In this document: piece after piece, positions 62,464-64,000 of the stretch | Position numbering within the stretch: the first letter of the stretch is position 1 | Layout of the letters: every line of letters starts with the position of its first letter | NCBI GenBank assembly: GCA_012064415.1 | Contig: SSNU01000310.1 | Coordinates: 124,001-188,000 of the forward strand | Origin: Gyrodactylus bullatarudis | Lineage: Eukaryota > Platyhelminthes > Monogenea > Gyrodactylidea > Gyrodactylidae | DNA length: 64,000 bases | Direction of reading: 5' to 3' | Notes under the pieces: model-generated | What the model saw: the letters and a program-made list of their open reading frames with translations, nothing else | The model's database searches: none | What the model was told of the DNA's origin: nothing | Position numbers and translations under genes: made by a program

Positions 62464-64000
62464 TAGTTGAACCCTAATAAATAAGGAGAAAAATTCAGTT
62501 CAATTTTCATAAATCCTAACATCACTCTTTTCTATTCTTCTGCTTACTTAATATTTTGCCAATAGATCATTCAAATTCAGAGTAAATACATAGAAAAGAA
62601 AGTAGAAGAAACAAGCAGTCAACATAAAAATATTCCTGAGGTATTAAGTTTAGCTTAAGAACATTAAGTTTACTCAGGAAATTATTATTATACTTTCATT
62701 GCTTATCAGAGTATTTGAGAATTGTCTAAACTCTTTGCCATTATAATAACTCATCTCCTTCATTTAAATTATTTATTTTGACATGTCGATGAAATAAAAT
62801 TTAAGAGACTTGATTGAATTATTCATCTCCATTGGACAGTAACGATTGAATCTTGTACAACTAAAAGAGATGCAATAATTATTACTCTTTGTAATATTAT
62901 AATTAGAATTATATTACAGTATAATTCTGCCAAAACTTATCATTGGGTTGTAATTTCTTGGAGAAGTTTCCCCATTAATATTTCATGAGAAGCTTGGGCA
63001 TTATTGTTGGCAAACTAAATAACTAAATGGAGACCCATTATTATTCTTCCCTTGACTAGCGTATTTCACTAGGATCCTCTCCCACTCCCTCCCTGATAGA
63101 GAAGGAAATACTATAATTTTATTAATTCCCCCCAGAGTTTAATGTGTTTTTACACCTATTTACTGCTGGCAAACTAAACAACTGATATACAAAAGAAATA
63201 CAGTTCAGATTTCTCAAACTGAGTATTCACTCATCCTTGCCACGTTTATTCCTATTTGTTAGACAGAGTTAAAATTTGATATTAAATTCCGTAAATTGTT
63301 AAAGGAGAGTCTAATTTGCAAATGACAATCGACTTCAGAATTGACACATTCTTAATTACCTCTTTATAATTTTTAAAACTCTCAAATTTTTGGAGAGAAA
63401 TCATAATGCACAAGTGACACCTTTATAGAAGAGAACTGTAAGTGATTTATTCTGGAGTTATCATCATTTGACAACATTAACTCCAATTTGGATTATTCTT
63501 TTATCTGTAAAAGTCAAAATATTTTCTGCTCTAAATTAATTAAATACAGTATAAACATTAGCATGGAAAAACATGAAATTTTAACTAATGACAATTATGA
63601 TCCACTGAATGTTTCGACAAGTTGAAAACATAGACTACTAATGCTAACCTGGAATGGAATACGTTTTTAGTACTAATCGACTACAGTAAAATAGTATATT
63701 CTAGTACAGTATACTCAGTTGTATTGTATTCTTGCTGTAGTAACAAAATGGGATGGATTTTTCGATGATCCTCTTACGATCAAAAAATAGTCTATCACTG
63801 AAAAATTGATATAAAGTATTGAAATCTCATGTTTTCTTTCATCAAAAGTACTCATTTCAACTGTATTACATATCATATTCTGTCATTATTTTTATGGTAG
63901 AGCAAAGATTCTGGTTACTTTATTCTCCCTCACCAGGCATACATTAAAAAAAGAAATATTTATGGATCTGATCAATAGTTATTATAAGATCAAGAAAATC
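62464..64000. other. probable intron or intergenic sequence
   Basis: AT-rich, with no recognisable exon. It contains a near-repeat (GGCAAACTAAA[T/C]AACT) at about 63009 and about 63169. Confidence 0.5.

Noticed and set aside
1..64000. CRISPR arrays, bacterial operons, tRNA or rRNA genes
   Set aside because: No regularly spaced repeats, no prokaryotic gene organisation and no cloverleaf or rRNA sequence recognised; the content is eukaryotic nuclear.

Overview
The window is nuclear DNA of a bilaterian animal. It is AT-rich and carries spliced genes with GT-AG introns and AATAAA signals downstream of several stops. The gene set is metazoan: an L-type voltage-gated calcium channel, a Collier/EBF factor, SHOC2, tetraspanins, a G-alpha subunit and a PTB-SH2 adaptor. 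About 17 genes lie in 64 kb, which is compact. No marker fixes the taxon. The gene density together with the many introns of only 24-34 nt suggests a lineage with a streamlined or fast-evolving genome (orthonectid- or dicyemid-like animals come to mind), but that is a guess.

Layout: 1-10.6 kb (minus), a Cav1 channel of at least 29 exons whose 3' end lies outside the window, with a possible small plus-strand gene in one intron. 10.8-13.5 kb (plus), UTP4/cirhin. 14.3-21.7 kb (plus), an EBF/COE transcription factor in 11 exons with long introns. 22.3-29.3 kb (minus), SHOC2, whose introns hold a dead hAT transposon and the GIY-YIG end of a Penelope-like element between long inverted repeats. 29.5-32.2 kb (plus), a KLHDC3-like kelch protein with a large insertion. 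32.4-34.4 kb (minus), an SH2D5-like PTB-SH2 adaptor. 34.5-35.8 kb (plus), LUC7L3. 35.9-37.3 kb (minus), a PPM1-type phosphatase. 37.6-38.9 kb (plus), intronless COPS2. 39.0-40.2 kb (minus), a divergent G-alpha. 40.3-41.0 kb (plus), a cold-shock/Y-box protein. 41.0-42.1 kb (minus), neuferricin. 42.3-43.5 kb (minus), aldolase. 43.9-48.2 kb (plus), two tandem tetraspanins. 48.2-53.5 kb, no recognisable gene. 53.5-54.3 kb (minus), a phospholipid scramblase. 55.4-58.9 kb, a Ty3/gypsy relic and a non-LTR fragment. 59.3-61.1 kb (plus), PUF60. From 61.7 kb (plus), the first exon of an unidentified gene.

The most striking signal is the intron population. Housekeeping genes (G-alpha, aldolase, UTP4, LUC7L3, PUF60, scramblase, Y-box, kelch gene, tetraspanin 2, SHOC2) are cut by introns of about 24-40 nt, placed exactly by conserved protein motifs. 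The calcium channel has introns of about 50-70 nt plus a few long ones, and EBF has introns of up to about 1.5 kb. The two tetraspanins share intron positions, but those introns are 64 and 65 nt in one copy and 30 and 33 nt in the other.

No operon-like logic links the genes; they are ordinary neighbours. RNA processing recurs (LUC7L3, PUF60, UTP4), as does signalling (G-alpha, SHOC2, SH2D5-like, PPM1, Cav1). Exon joins were derived by hand from reading frame, splice signals and family alignment, so individual junctions may be off by one alternative site.
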